Below, one piece after another: positions 54,035 to 64,000 of a DNA stretch of 64,000 nt. Location of the stretch: positions 1,860,001-1,924,000 of the forward strand of contig JAUEDM010000004.1 in NCBI GenBank assembly GCA_033439685.1, given 5' to 3'. The number at the start of each line of letters is the position of its first letter. Within the stretch, counting starts at the first letter, position 1. The DNA comes from Apodospora peruviana. Lineage: Eukaryota > Ascomycota > Sordariomycetes > Sordariales > Lasiosphaeriaceae. Below the pieces are notes generated by a model. That model made no database searches and had not been told where the DNA came from. It worked only from the letters and a program-made list of their open reading frames with translations. A program made the position numbers and the translations under genes.

Positions 54035-55910
54035 TCAAGAGTCTATCAACATGGTATCATCGCCATCGAATGCCGGGCCCTCCTGCTCGATGGGCACGCC
54101 TCTTCCTCTTCCAGCAAGCAGCTCTCTCCTGATTTCTGGCGCAATTTTGTCATGGCCATGGTTCAAAAGAAGATCTAGAAGCGCCTCACGCTGATCCTCA
54201 GTGACTACAGTCGGAGCTCATGTTAGTCCCTGTAAAAACTTTCACTTCCGACCAAGGAAAGCTTACTATCGTTTCTATACCGCTGAGCAAAGGCGAGCAG
54301 ACACTGATGGAAAATGACCGGTAGCGCTCTGGCGGCCGCAGTATTCGCTGCGCCAGGTCTTACTTCGGCATTTGCGGTGGCCGCATACCGAAGGAAGTGG
54401 AAGACGAGAGAGTCTATGCATTGCCAGGCTATCACAAAAATCATATTAGCACTGCCGTATGACGTCCAGGCATAATGACTAAACTGCGATTTCAACTTAC
54501 GCAAAGCATACTGCTTCTCTAGGAGCACCTTCAAGAGGTAGTTGGTCGCGCTGACGCATTCTGATTGCTGCGAAGCTTGCTCTGCTGCAATATCGCATAA
54601 TGTCTTGATGGCGGCTGCTGAATGAAGCACCGGGATAGAGACGCGAGTCAAGACAGCAGCGATAATTTGGGCCTCGCGTAACGAGCAGGTTCCCGACGCC
54701 GCCAAGGGGAACAAAAAGCCTGTATTAACAAGTTAGTGCCCAATCCTCAAATATACCGGCGGCCGCACTAACCCTTGAAGAAACCAGCGGGCTTGTAAAG
54801 GGCTCGTTTGAGGCAGTTAAACAGATGTACGTTGAGCTTCTTGGTCTCGTGGATGTCCTCCCGAACACGGTCTAATATCACCATTTCTGTGAATCTCTGC
54901 ACGACGTGAGATTTTGCAGACACAAATATTCGGGTTGCCGCAAAGCTGGAATTTGTTGTGGTTAGCAATTACAAGGCGGAAATATTGGTTGTTTATTGCC
55001 AACTTACCAAGCATTTGGGGTCCTAATCATTTGAAAAGTCAGCGATTGTCTCGTGATGTACCTGGGAAACGCGCTCTACGCGAAGACTCTTTTCGACAGG
55101 GGCGCGGTACATACCACTTGTCAGGCCGTGTCAGCTCTAGTATATCCTCCCAATGTGGTATTTGTGGAAGAACCTTGAATGGCTTCGGCAAGGGCCCAGA
55201 TTTGTACCGAGCAAGGATGAGCCCAATCCTGTAACGGTCAGTATCAGACCAGGAGCAGCGTCGACGCTCGGGGTACCGTTGACCTACTTGGTGTACACCT
55301 CAACTACCTTTGGCGGCAGCTCGTAATCTTCCTCGATCGGATGTGCCATCTCCTCCCTCTCACCGAAAGCGCCCAACTCCTTCTCGGCAATCTTGGCAAG
55401 AATGATATCTGCTAGATTTGTCCCAGGTCCCGCTTCTTCTGCGTCCTCCGGCCTTCCGTCCCACCCGTGTGTCAAGAGAGGATCATCGTTCATCGAGGGC
55501 TTGATGAACTTGTTGAAGGTCTCAAGATCGTCGGCATCCACCTCTATCTCCTCAACAATGTCTTCCTCGTCACCCCACGCCTCCTCATTGCCATATTCTT
55601 CATCCTGATCGCTCTCCGTGTCGTCGAGCCGAGACGGGTCAAAATCGAAAGGCGACGGGCCGGAGCCTACGGCGGCATTGGCAGCCGCTTGGAGGTCTTC
55701 CTCTTCTTCGATGAGACCGCGGCTCATTGCCAGGATCTTTCTGGACGCCTTCGCGTCGACGTAGCCCTGTTGCTCTCCATTCTCCTTTTTGGCCGCCCGC
55801 TTGGAGCGCTTGCCTTCGTAATTCTTGAGAACGCCGGTTGCGACGAGGTCGTCTTCAAGCGGATTGTGGCGTCTCCCACGAGACCCGGTCGGAGTCGTGG
55901 CCTTTGGCAT
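54035..55910 (-). CDS. enp1: ENP1 / bystin, 40S ribosome biogenesis factor
   Basis: Nucleolar factor needed for pre-40S assembly and 18S rRNA processing. Predicted 491 residues from seven exons: 55910-55288, 55228-55115, 55022-55008, 54945-54773, 54719-54501, 54428-54267 and 54204-54035. Exon 3 is a microexon of 15 bp, and the frame holds through all six joins. The bystin domain begins at PPKVVEVYTKIGLILARY and continues LPKPFKVLPQIPHWEDILEL, ATRIFVSAKSHVVQRFTEMV, DRVREDIHETKKLNVHLFN, SGTCSLREAQIIAAVLTRVS, DSLVFHFLRYA, FHQCLLAFAQRYRND and HDKIAPEIRRELLAGRGRGV. The first 190 residues are charged, with an acidic stretch typical of Enp1. It is divergent from HGH1 over 465 bp. Confidence 0.95.
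55008..55022 (-). other. 15-bp microexon of ENP1
   Basis: Flanked by TTAG upstream and GTAAGT downstream. Its inclusion gives ...DKWTPNACFAATRIFV, which matches the bystin family; skipping it would keep the frame (15 bp) but delete five residues. Confidence 0.85.
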
Positions 55911-56375
55911 TTTCGGTATGTATGTGTTGCGACGGGTCCTGGTGTGTCGACGGGGATGAGGTGGGCTTGTCACTCAAAGTCCAGGCACACTGGCTATTTT
56001 TTTTTATCAGTGGTACCAATTGGTATTCCACCCGAAAAAGTTCCCCTCGTGGGGCAAGGTAAGGTACCTTGCTGGTGCAGGGCGATCCTCCATGACTGAT
56101 TGGCTGAGATCTCTTATCGCGGGCCTATTTTCTGCCGAAGGACCCTTTTTCTCAGTGTGTGCGGGTGTCGGAAGTCCCGCTTTCAACGACATTTTTTTCG
56201 ACGTCACTCCTTATCGGAACTGAAAAATCTTATCGGCATGCCCCGCCAGAAATACCCCTCGGTTGAGACGAAAGAGCTCTATTTTGTGATGACCAATTTG
56301 CCGGCCTGTTGTTAAGAGAGAGTCTACCTTGGCTATTTTGACGAGTTAGACGAGCATCATTCCTCGCAGAAAACC
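55911..56375. promoter_or_regulatory. Short divergent promoter shared by ENP1 and HGH1
   Basis: 465 bp between two divergent start codons, both serving translation. It contains GGTACC-centred repeats and short T-runs near 55998 and 56190. No open frame of interest was seen. A shared bidirectional promoter is inferred from spacing only. Confidence 0.5.
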
Positions 56376-57664
56376 ATGCCGACAGAACTCGAGGAGGTGA
56401 GTTGGTTCTAGTCTTGGCCCCTCATCGTTCGACAGATATACTGACATGCGCACAGCTCGTAGGGTTCATCGCGCACCCTAGCCCACAGATCCGGCAGGTC
56501 GCTATTGAGAATCTCGTTCCTTTCTCACTTTCACAACCATCCATCTTCAAAACTGAGAGCCTGAAGCCTATCAAGCATCTAAAATTTCTCGTCCGCGATA
56601 TACCAGTACGACTCACCGCTGCTGTGCTTTGCTGTGATTCCATCCCAAGATACCCCGGCTAACAGTTTTGGATTGCATTAGAAAATTGCAGAACATGCAC
56701 TCACAATCCTGATCAATCTATCGGGGGATCCCGAAGTCCTCGAAAATGTCGCCACGGACGACAGATTTCTTGGAATTGCATTTGCCTATGTGACCGTATG
56801 TCAATCAAAAGCATGTCAGGGTTTCATAGTTCGAGTAACTAATCATGTTGAGTGTGATAGGACCCGGCCGAGAAAAATGCGAATCTGTTCGCCATGTTGC
56901 TCGCAAATCTGTCCAAGTGGGACGGGCTTAAGAGTCTCCTGTCACGCAAGCAACCCGCGGCTGAGGGACTGGGATCCAATGAGCTTGTGCTAAACCAACT
57001 CATTGACCTCTTCGTCAAGGGGGCGGACGGGTCGTATAACAAGCACGCCGACTTTGACTACCTTGCCTACGTGTTTGCGGATCTGTCGAAGCATGCCGAG
57101 ATTCGACAGCACTTTCTTCAGAGACAAGAGTATGATGGCGTCGTTCCGATAAACAAGATCAGGGTGTTCACCGAACATGCTTCGAGCGTCAGGAGGAAAG
57201 GTGTGGCGAGTACGATCAAAAATGTCGCATTTGACGTGCCGTCTCATCCGGCCTTCCTGGATGAAGACCAAGTCAACATCCTGCCATACATCCTGCTTCC
57301 CATTATAGGAGGCGAGGAGTACTCCGAGGACGAGATGATGTCCATGCTACCAGACCTACAGCTGCTGCCTCCCGATAAACAACGGGATTCGGACCCCAAT
57401 ATTATCCAGACGCACGTTGAGACACTTACGCTTCTGACAACCACGAGACCTGGCCGGGATCTGATGAGAGACATTAATGTGTATCCGATCATTCGAGAGA
57501 CCCATTTGCGGGTCGACGACGAAGGCGTTCAAGAAGCTTGCGACAGGCTGGTCCAAGTATTGATGGCAGACGAAGAAGACGAAGCGAAGGCCGGAAATGG
57601 GGAGGGAGGGGATGCTGCTGTTATTGAAGTTGATACTGATGACGAAAAAATGGTAGAGGTCTAA
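56376..57664 (+). CDS. hgh1: HGH1 family protein (eEF2 folding chaperone)
   Basis: HGH1 is an armadillo-like adaptor that helps newly made eEF2 fold with the TRiC chaperonin. Predicted 362 residues from exons 56376-56396, 56456-56605, 56682-56795 and 56861-57664, all phase 0. The start exon encodes only seven residues (MPTELEE). The N-terminal repeat region has LVGFIAHPSPQIRQVAIENL, HALTILINLSGDPEVLENVA and FAMLLANLSKW; the C-terminal region has FDYLAYVFADLSKHAEIRQH, VFTEHASSVRRKGVASTIKN, NILPYILLPIIGGEEYSEDE and, at the end, HLRVDDEGVQEACDRLVQVL. The conserved 'LPYILLPI.G.EE...DE' block is diagnostic. An acidic tail follows. Confidence 0.93.
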
Positions 57665-60035
57665 AATGCCGCGCCTTTGAGTTGAGCCTGTACGTTGTAC
57701 GACCTGTGCTCTTGGCAAGCAGACTTCTCACCTCCAATGGCATGCATAGCAAATGATATGGCTTCCTTCTACTGGATCCAGTTTGTTCAAGGCAGGGATG
57801 GACTACGCCTTTCCCGTTCAGTACTTGCTAAAGCAAAGCTATCTCATGCCTTGTTTGTGGTCAGCTGGAGCCAGAGACACCTGGGTGTCCGGAGAGGGGC
57901 TCTTCCGCGAGGCAGCCTTGGAGCGACACATGGGAAACTAGCCTCGACCAGTGTGGTGTAGGACACATACTGAGGCCACACCCCCCTGACGGACAACGTG
58001 CTTGCTCCCAGAGCTTGGGTGCATCACACCGCATGGTCCTTCCCACCCTCGGATGGATAGCCAAGCATTATTCCCGATCTCTTGGAACTCTTGGAAGCGC
58101 CACCGCATCTGGATAGAAAGCCAAGGACACACAAGCATTCGGGAAGGACCTTGGCATCGTGGAGTTGTCCAACAGTGTCGCGGCGGTTGAGACGAGGCTT
58201 GACACGAGGAGTTACACTAAGGCGTCCTGCCAGCATAGGTTGGAAGGCTGAATCCGGGGGTTATTTCGACGACATATGTACACATGTGTCCCATATAGCC
58301 GGGCTTGTATTCATCTGGCTGGGAATAGGATATAACTGTCGTTGAATCGCCATTTTGGATCACCGAGTGTCCGTCTGTCAATCTGATATCGGGACTGACT
58401 ACGTGATGAGTTCAGGGGAACCAGAGCCCCGTGGTAGGATCTGAACCTGTGATTGGGTGGGGTTCTGATACTGGCCAATGTGGATGAAAGAGCCAGTGAC
58501 CTCTACTTTCAAAGCACAGAAACAGTACCAGAGCCAGTATACGGTACTCTAACTCCCCGTGCTCCCAAGTACCGACGCTTTTGGTTGAACTTCACCAAGC
58601 CACCGTTGAATATTCTCTCAGTTTGCAGTCACAAAACCAGGCTGGGTCAATCCCTACCATGATATCATCGAGATGACCTTTGTCGGGTTGAAGCGTCGGC
58701 AAAGAAGAGTTCATCTCATGTTCGTTTTCGTAATGGCTGCTTTGCCATCCAGTAACGGACCCCATCCTCGGAAAATAATCCACATGCTTGGTTCAGCGAT
58801 TCAGCGAACCACAATCCAGCAAACATACACGTGTGGTTGTGTCAAACGCCATTCGTGGGGAAAGGCCCTAGAAGCGGCTCCAGCACCCCTGTTCAGATCA
58901 TGAATTAGCTGCAGCCAGGGCTTGCTACGGCGCTGGGGGACAGATGCCAAGCGCAGCCACGGGGCCAAGACAACAGGCGATCCACAAAGAGCCGATCCAG
59001 ACTTTTCGACTTCTTTATTGTAATCCCAGAACCGGCAAAGGTATATTGTGACTGCAGCCGCAGCCGCAACACATGTCAAGAGAACGCCCCGGTCGTTTTA
59101 CCTCTTTGGACGACAAAGAAAAGAGGGGAAAAAACAGTGACAATAGGTCTGATGAACCGAACTCGGTTCAAGCGGTCCACCCATTTGAAGGCTCTGGAGC
59201 AGAGTTTTCGTGCCCAGACTTAAGTTTTCTTGTCTTCCGTCTTGGAAGGCCCAGCATAGGTACAGTCTGTGCATATCAATTGGCTTGGCTTGCTTGGTAC
59301 GGAGTAGACTTGGCCACTCCAGCGGCGTGTAGTTGAATGCCGCTACCATTACTCACGACTCCTCTTGCTCGGGCTACCGAACTCTAGGGAGGTAGCTTTC
59401 TTGCTGGCTTGGAACTTACAACACCGACGCCACCCTGGCTAGGTTGCCCCCGGCCATCTGACAATTGGCATGCCCAGCCAGTCACGTCCCGTATCGAACT
59501 CACATGTTTTTTGTTCCAAGCTGGAGCACTCCGCAAATCCACCGAGAGAAAAGGAAAAAGGGCACACGACACACACGGAACAGACAAACAGCTCCCCCTA
59601 ACGATGCACCCTGCACACGACCCTACACTGAACACTCCTCCAGGTTGTTGGTGATAGAATCCGGGCTAAGCATGCTTTGATCGACTATTCCCAGCCGAGC
59701 CAGCCGTTCTTCTGCGTACCGATTTAACCCACTCCCCACTATCAAAACCCTCTTTGCCCAGACGTCTCGATGCTGCTCAGGTGGGCATGACATGATATTC
59801 CCTCGGTCCCTTCTCCCCTCTGTAGACCTAGGTAGTTATGTAGATAAATAAATGTTTCCTCTTCCACCCTTTTCCTCCTTCTCTCTATGTACAGTACGGC
59901 GTTTTGTCTCTCTCCCGTTGGACCTTTCCACCTCCCTTACAGCAACTGCTGTTATATCAACCTCACCTAGGTCCCAGGGACTTACACGTCAGGTCAGGTA
60001 GTTAGTTACCTAGGTAACCTACCAACTTAGCCAGA
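57665..60035. other. 2.4-kb spacer upstream of the phosphate permease
   Basis: Tandem spacer between HGH1 and the permease gene. No domain-bearing open frame was seen. It has a perfect CACGTG at 58828-58833 and CACGT half-like sites nearer the start, candidate targets of a Pho4/NUC-1-type bHLH regulator. The last 200 bases are CT-rich. A stretch near 58430-58500 superficially resembles a tRNA B-box but fails base pairing. Confidence 0.5.
58828..58833. promoter_or_regulatory. CACGTG palindrome upstream of phosphate permease
   Basis: CACGTG is the core site of the NUC-1/Pho4 phosphate-starvation activator. It lies about 1.2 kb from the ATG, farther than usual for this control, so the link is weak. 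Confidence 0.3.
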
Positions 60036-61900
60036 ATGTCTGCTCCCGTCCAAAAGACCTCTGGTGGCAACAACGCCTACCACAACTTCCACAATGATTT
60101 TCTTCACATCAAGGATCCCAACGAGCGGAGGCGGCTGGCTCTCGCCGAGATTGACAAGGCCCCCTTCGGCTGGTACCACGTCCGCGCCGTCGTCGTGGCT
60201 GGCATCGGCTTCTTCACCGACGCCTACGACATCTTTGCCGTCTCCAACCTGACCCTGATGCTGGGTATCGTCTACTTTCCCGGCATCGGCCACATGCCCA
60301 CCACCTCGGACACCGCCATTAAGCTTGCCACTTCGGCCGGCACCGTCGTCGGCCAGCTCGGCTTTGGCGCCTTGGCTGATATCGTCGGCCGCAAGAAGAT
60401 GTACGGCCTCGAGCTGTTACTCATCATCTTTACCACTCTCGCCCAGGCTCTCGCGTCTGGTTCGCCTTCTATGAGCATCATTGGTGTCATTATCTTCTGG
60501 CGTGTGCTCATGGTATGTCTTTCTCCCTCTTCTTCCCAAAGTCACAACCAAGCTCTTTCTAACACACCACCTAGGGCATTGGCATCGGCGGAGACTATCC
60601 ACTTTCTTCAATCATCACCTCCGAGTTCGCGACAACCAAGTGGCGTGGCGCTATGATGGGTGCCGTGTTCGCCATGCAAGGGCTGGGCCAGCTCTGCGCC
60701 GCCTTCGTCATGCTCTTCCTCACCCTCGGCTTCAGGAACTCTCTCCAGACCTCCACCACGCTCGCCACCTGCGTCGACGGCTGCGGCGAGGCCGTTGACA
60801 AGATGTGGCGCATCCTCATCGGCTTCGGCGCCGTCCCTGGGTGCATCGCGCTCTACTACCGCCTCACGATCCCCGAGACGCCGCGGTACACCTTCGACGT
60901 GGCCCGCGACGTCGAGAAGGCCCAGGACGACGTCAAGGCCTACATCAAGGGCGAGGCCGAGGGCCATCCCGACGAGCTCGCCCGCGTCGCCGCGCAGCAG
61001 GTCGCCGAGAAGCAGCTGACCGTCCAGAAGGCCAGCTGGTCCGACTTCTTCCGCCACTACTCCAAGGCGCGCAATGCCAAGCTCCTCGCCGGTACCGCCT
61101 TCTCATGGCTGTTCCTCGACATCGCCTTCTACGGCGTCTCGCTCAACAACGCCGTCATCCTCGAGGCCATCGGCTACTCTACCAAGGGCGCCGAGAACAC
61201 GTACGAGTTCATGTACAACACGGCGATCGGAAACATGATTATCATTCTTGCCGGCGCCGTGCCCGGCTACTGGTTCACCGTCTTCACCGTCGACACGGTC
61301 GGCCGCAAGCCCATCCAGTTCATGGGCTTCGGCATCCTGACAGTGCTGTTCGTCGTCATGGGCTTCGCCTACTTCCACATCTCGCCCAACGGCCTGCTCG
61401 CCATTTTCGTGCTCGCGCAGTTCTTCTTCAACTTTGGGCCCAACGCCACCACCTTCATCGTGCCCGGCGAGTGCTTCCCGACGCGGTACCGCTCGACCTC
61501 GCACGGCATCTCCGCCGCCGCCGGCAAGGTCGGCTCCATCATCGGCCAGGGCGCCATCGCGCCGCTGCGCACCCGCGGCGCCGTCCCCGGCGGCAACCCG
61601 AACCCGTGGATGGACCACGTGCTCGAGATCTACGCGCTCTTCATGCTGCTCGGACTCGGGTCGACCGCGCTGATTGTCGAGACCAAGCGCAAGACTCTCG
61701 AGGAGCTGTCTGGGGACGACGATTACGCTTCTCATCATCGGGCCCAGCAGCAGCAGGGCGATGTCGAAATTGGAGGTGGTGGTGTGCTGAGTGGTGGTAT
61801 CGTAGAAGGGCAGAGTGTGCATCAGAACGGCGGCGGCGCTGCTGGTGGTAGTAGTAGTAATGGTGATGATGGAGTTGTAGAGAAGAAGACGGAGAATTAG
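60036..61900 (+). CDS. High-affinity phosphate:H+ symporter, PHO84/PHO-5 type
   Basis: Major facilitator of inorganic phosphate at the plasma membrane, normally induced by phosphate starvation. Predicted 600 residues from exons 60036-60512 and 60575-61900. Signatures: HNDFLHIKDPNERRRLALAE and APFGWYHVRAVVVAGIGFFT at the N-terminus, the MFS loop ADIVGRKKMYG (about 114-124), then directly after the intron GIGIGGDYPLSSIITSEFAT, the PHO84-family hallmark, followed by TIPETPRYTFDVARDV, GYWFTVFTVDTVGRKPIQFM, FNFGPNATTFIVPGECFPTR and RYRSTSHGISAAAGKVGSII. The C-terminal 70 residues are Gly/Ser-rich and cytosolic. The protein has the usual 12-TM length, and the single intron lies inside the TM4 signature region. 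Confidence 0.95.
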
Positions 61901-62586
61901 GATCCATGGTCCGAACTGAACGGCACGACTATAGCTATAACCTGGGCAGTTGGACAGTGACGGAAAAATAGGGATAACAACTTTAATGACTGTAATGACA
62001 TATAGAGACCAAAAAAATGGCGATAGACTTCTCAATACCACTGAATTTTGTGAAGGCGTTTGCGATATTTGGTTGTTCGTGGAACGGAATGCTCGATGAG
62101 CAAAAAAAAAAAAAAAAAGGAAACGATCAAGCGGCGGTAAACATGGATGGGTCGTGTTGGTTGCAGCCTTGATAAGAAAGGTATTTGCAGAGACGGCATA
62201 CGTCCCCGACGAAAGAATAATAAAATGATCACATATAAGACACACTCGAACTTTCGTCATACTCTAGTTCTAGGCTATCTGAAGCCGAGATGCCTTGATA
62301 ATATCCGCTGAATTCATCTTCAAGAGGTATCGTCTACCAGGATAAGAGTACCAACTACCTCTACCTAGCTGTTTAGCCTCCCAATTTATAGAGACGGGAT
62401 TCAGGATTTAGAAACCACACGCTACCCAGGGGTACTTGAAACTGCCCACTTGATATGAAAATCTATATCTTACAGCTTTTTGTTGTCTCCATACAACTCG
62501 TCGTCTATCTAACAAGCGATTCATCTGCAGTTTGAGAACTGTCTGTAGTTGGAGAAACGTCTCTAGTTGGCAAACCGTCCGGGTCC
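61901..62586. other. Convergent intergenic region with A-run
   Basis: 686 bp of 3' flanks between the permease and RPN1. It includes a run of about 17 A at 62102-62118. The long minus-strand frame that overlaps here (61103-62260) is a shadow of the permease exon. No gene was seen. Confidence 0.5.
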
Positions 62587-64000
62587 CTATTTGTTGCCCT
62601 CCCAATCCGGATTCTGTGAGTAAACGTCAGTAAGCTGCATTTTGTTATTCCGAATTTGAGCTTGAAATGCATACCTTGCGGAGTATCACGAGACCCTCCA
62701 GGGTGCTACTTAGGCTGATGTACTCCTCGTCTTCAAGTTCCGCACGCTCACCGTGAGCCAACAGAACGGGCGTGCTCTGTGTCTGCCAGCCAGTGATGGT
62801 CTTGGGCCGGCCGGCTTGGCCGACTACATCGACAGCCTGACCGACGCGAACGTTGACTGGCAGCGGCTTGAGGTCCTCGCCCAGTGTCACGAGGAAGCGG
62901 GGGGCCATGGCGGTGACAAGGTAGTAAAGAAGATAGTGAGAGTCGGAGGTGATGAATTGCTTGGCGTCAATCATGGCCACCAGGACGGCCAGCAGACCGG
63001 CGGTAGATACCTGTGAAAGGATCTGGCGGTCGGTATGGAATGGGCTGATGGACATAGTACCCTTGCCCATATGTAGCAATCCCTGTGCAATGCGGACCAT
63101 AAAAAGGGATTCCTGATCACGGTGATAGTAGCTGGCGAGCTGGCGCAGGAGCTGCGCCAACCTGGCGTTGTTGGTTCCAGCGCCTAGGAGGCCCATGGCA
63201 AAGATGGCGTTCAAGGCGACATCATTGTCGTTATCGTGACTGTACCGTGAAAGGGTGTCGTAGACCTTCATCTGGGGGTTGCTTGCGCTAAGTAAACCCA
63301 TGGCTAGTGGCACCGCCCGTCGGATGTTGGGCTCGCCGTAGTGCATGAGATGGCCAAACTGACGCAGAACCATCTCCTGCCCAATATCTTCACCCATGGC
63401 GATCAGACCGATACCAATTACAGCATAGGCCTGCAACAGCTCATCACCCTTTTTCTCCTCAGACTCCTCCATATGCTCGTTGCAAATATGGAGGAGTTCT
63501 TGAATCTTGAGCACGGCACCGGTACCGGCCCAGGCACAGATGGAGACAAGGACTGCGGTCGTCTGTGCCATGGGGTGGTCCACTGCTTTCAGTGACTCAA
63601 GGATGGCCTCCGCCCCCTCTTGGCGGCCAAAGTATAGTAGACCCAATCCGAGCGCCAAGAATCGACTCCATTTGTTGGTTAGTTGTACCTGACGATCCTC
63701 GTCCAACAGGGTGCTGATTATAGCTCCGCTGATTTCTAGTTCAGCTGATCCGACATAGACCATTCCGCAGGTCAAAGCGGCCATTGCGGTGACGCGCATC
63801 TCCTGGGATGTGTCGGTGATGATGGGCAAGAGGTTGTCCATGATCTCCTCTCTATGGGAGCCTGCATAAGACAGCCCAAGTCCCATGATCGAAGCCACTC
63901 GGATCAGCGGGTTTCTGTGGTTGAGCTTGTCATGATCGCACAAAAGGGCTAGGGCCGGATCAGAATCAATTCGGATACCGGCATTCATGATTCCAATCGC
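62587..64000 (-). CDS. rpn1: 26S proteasome regulatory subunit RPN1, 5' end outside the window
   Basis: Largest non-ATPase subunit of the 19S particle base; docks ubiquitin receptors and Ubp6. The visible part is the C-terminal about 450 residues in exons 64000-62675 and 62613-62587; the rest of the gene is to the right of the window. Proteasome/cyclosome helical repeats are obvious: PLIRVASIMGLGLSYAGSHR, MRVTAMAALTCGMVYVGSAE, RFLALGLGLLYFGRQEGAEA, LLQAYAVIGIGLIAMGEDIG, EPNIRRAVPLAMGLLSASNP, DVALNAIFAMGLLGAGTNNA and SLFMVRIAQGLLHMGKGTMS. The final 27-bp exon encodes NPDWEGNK, completing the usual ILRKNPDWE ending. The ATG at 63988 is internal: the frame continues in to base 64000. Confidence 0.95.

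Noticed and set aside
58430..58500. tRNA-like B-box (minus strand GGTTCAGATCC)
   Set aside because: Position 58 of the T-loop is not A, the T-stem does not pair, and no A-box or acceptor stem could be found.
61103..62260. A 385-codon minus-strand open frame
   Set aside because: Antisense to the phosphate permease exon; low-complexity translation rich in Arg/Ala/Asp/Glu, no domain.
63988..64000. ATG 63988 as the start of RPN1
   Set aside because: The reading frame and conserved sequence continue to the window edge; it is an internal Met.

Overview
The window is nuclear DNA from a filamentous ascomycete, most likely a sordariomycete. Almost every gene is broken by short GT-AG introns (about 45-205 bp), start sites are plain ATG contexts, and the gene families are fungal: NCS1 purine permease, CSC1 channel, FlbA-type RGS protein, DUF7053, CYSTM. 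The phosphate permease closely resembles the Neurospora PHO-5 type. There are no operons, phages, CRISPR arrays or intact transposons. Gene families were recognised by eye from translated motifs; exon joins were placed where GT-AG sites keep the reading frame and the family sequence continues.

Layout. 1-1319 (-) TSC1/hamartin, cut by the window edge; 2335-3546 (+) DJ-1/PfpI protein; 4067-4960 (+) mitochondrial ribosomal protein uL23m; 5172-6356 (-) METTL4-like MT-A70 methyltransferase; 6921-8220 (+) LEU5-like mitochondrial CoA carrier; 8895-11695 (+) ORC4 with an N-terminal AT-hook and PHD finger; 11814-13692 (-) DUF7053 protein; 14984-16381 (+) broken NADP-dependent reductase carrying a 125-bp piece of a SesB-like lipase gene; 16938-17405 (-) small secreted protein; 18649-20961 (-) FlbA/SST2-type RGS protein. 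An 8.5-kb stretch (20962-29512) has no gene I can support. Then come 29513-30256 (+) low-complexity single-TM protein; 30910-32350 (-) CDC73; 32959-35416 (-) SEC1; 37398-39388 (+) NCS1 permease; 39512-40453 (-) RIB7-type reductase; 41757-42151 (+) CYSTM protein; 42998-44465 (-) FAD monooxygenase; 46712-50580 (+) CSC1/OSCA-like channel; 51095-53398 (-) unknown fungal protein; 54035-55910 (-) ENP1/bystin; 56376-57664 (+) HGH1; 60036-61900 (+) phosphate permease; 62587-64000 (-) RPN1, cut by the window edge.

Most genes are conserved housekeeping functions (TOR control, replication origin, Paf1 complex, exocytosis, ribosome biogenesis, proteasome) mixed with transporters and signalling. They are not a metabolic cluster. 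One pairing looks functional: ENP1 and HGH1 are divergent across 465 bp and both serve translation. The parts most worth following up are the AT-hook/PHD/ORC4 architecture, the chimeric pseudogene, the METTL4 homologue, the telomere-repeat motifs upstream of CDC73 and SEC1, and the long empty region upstream of the RGS gene.
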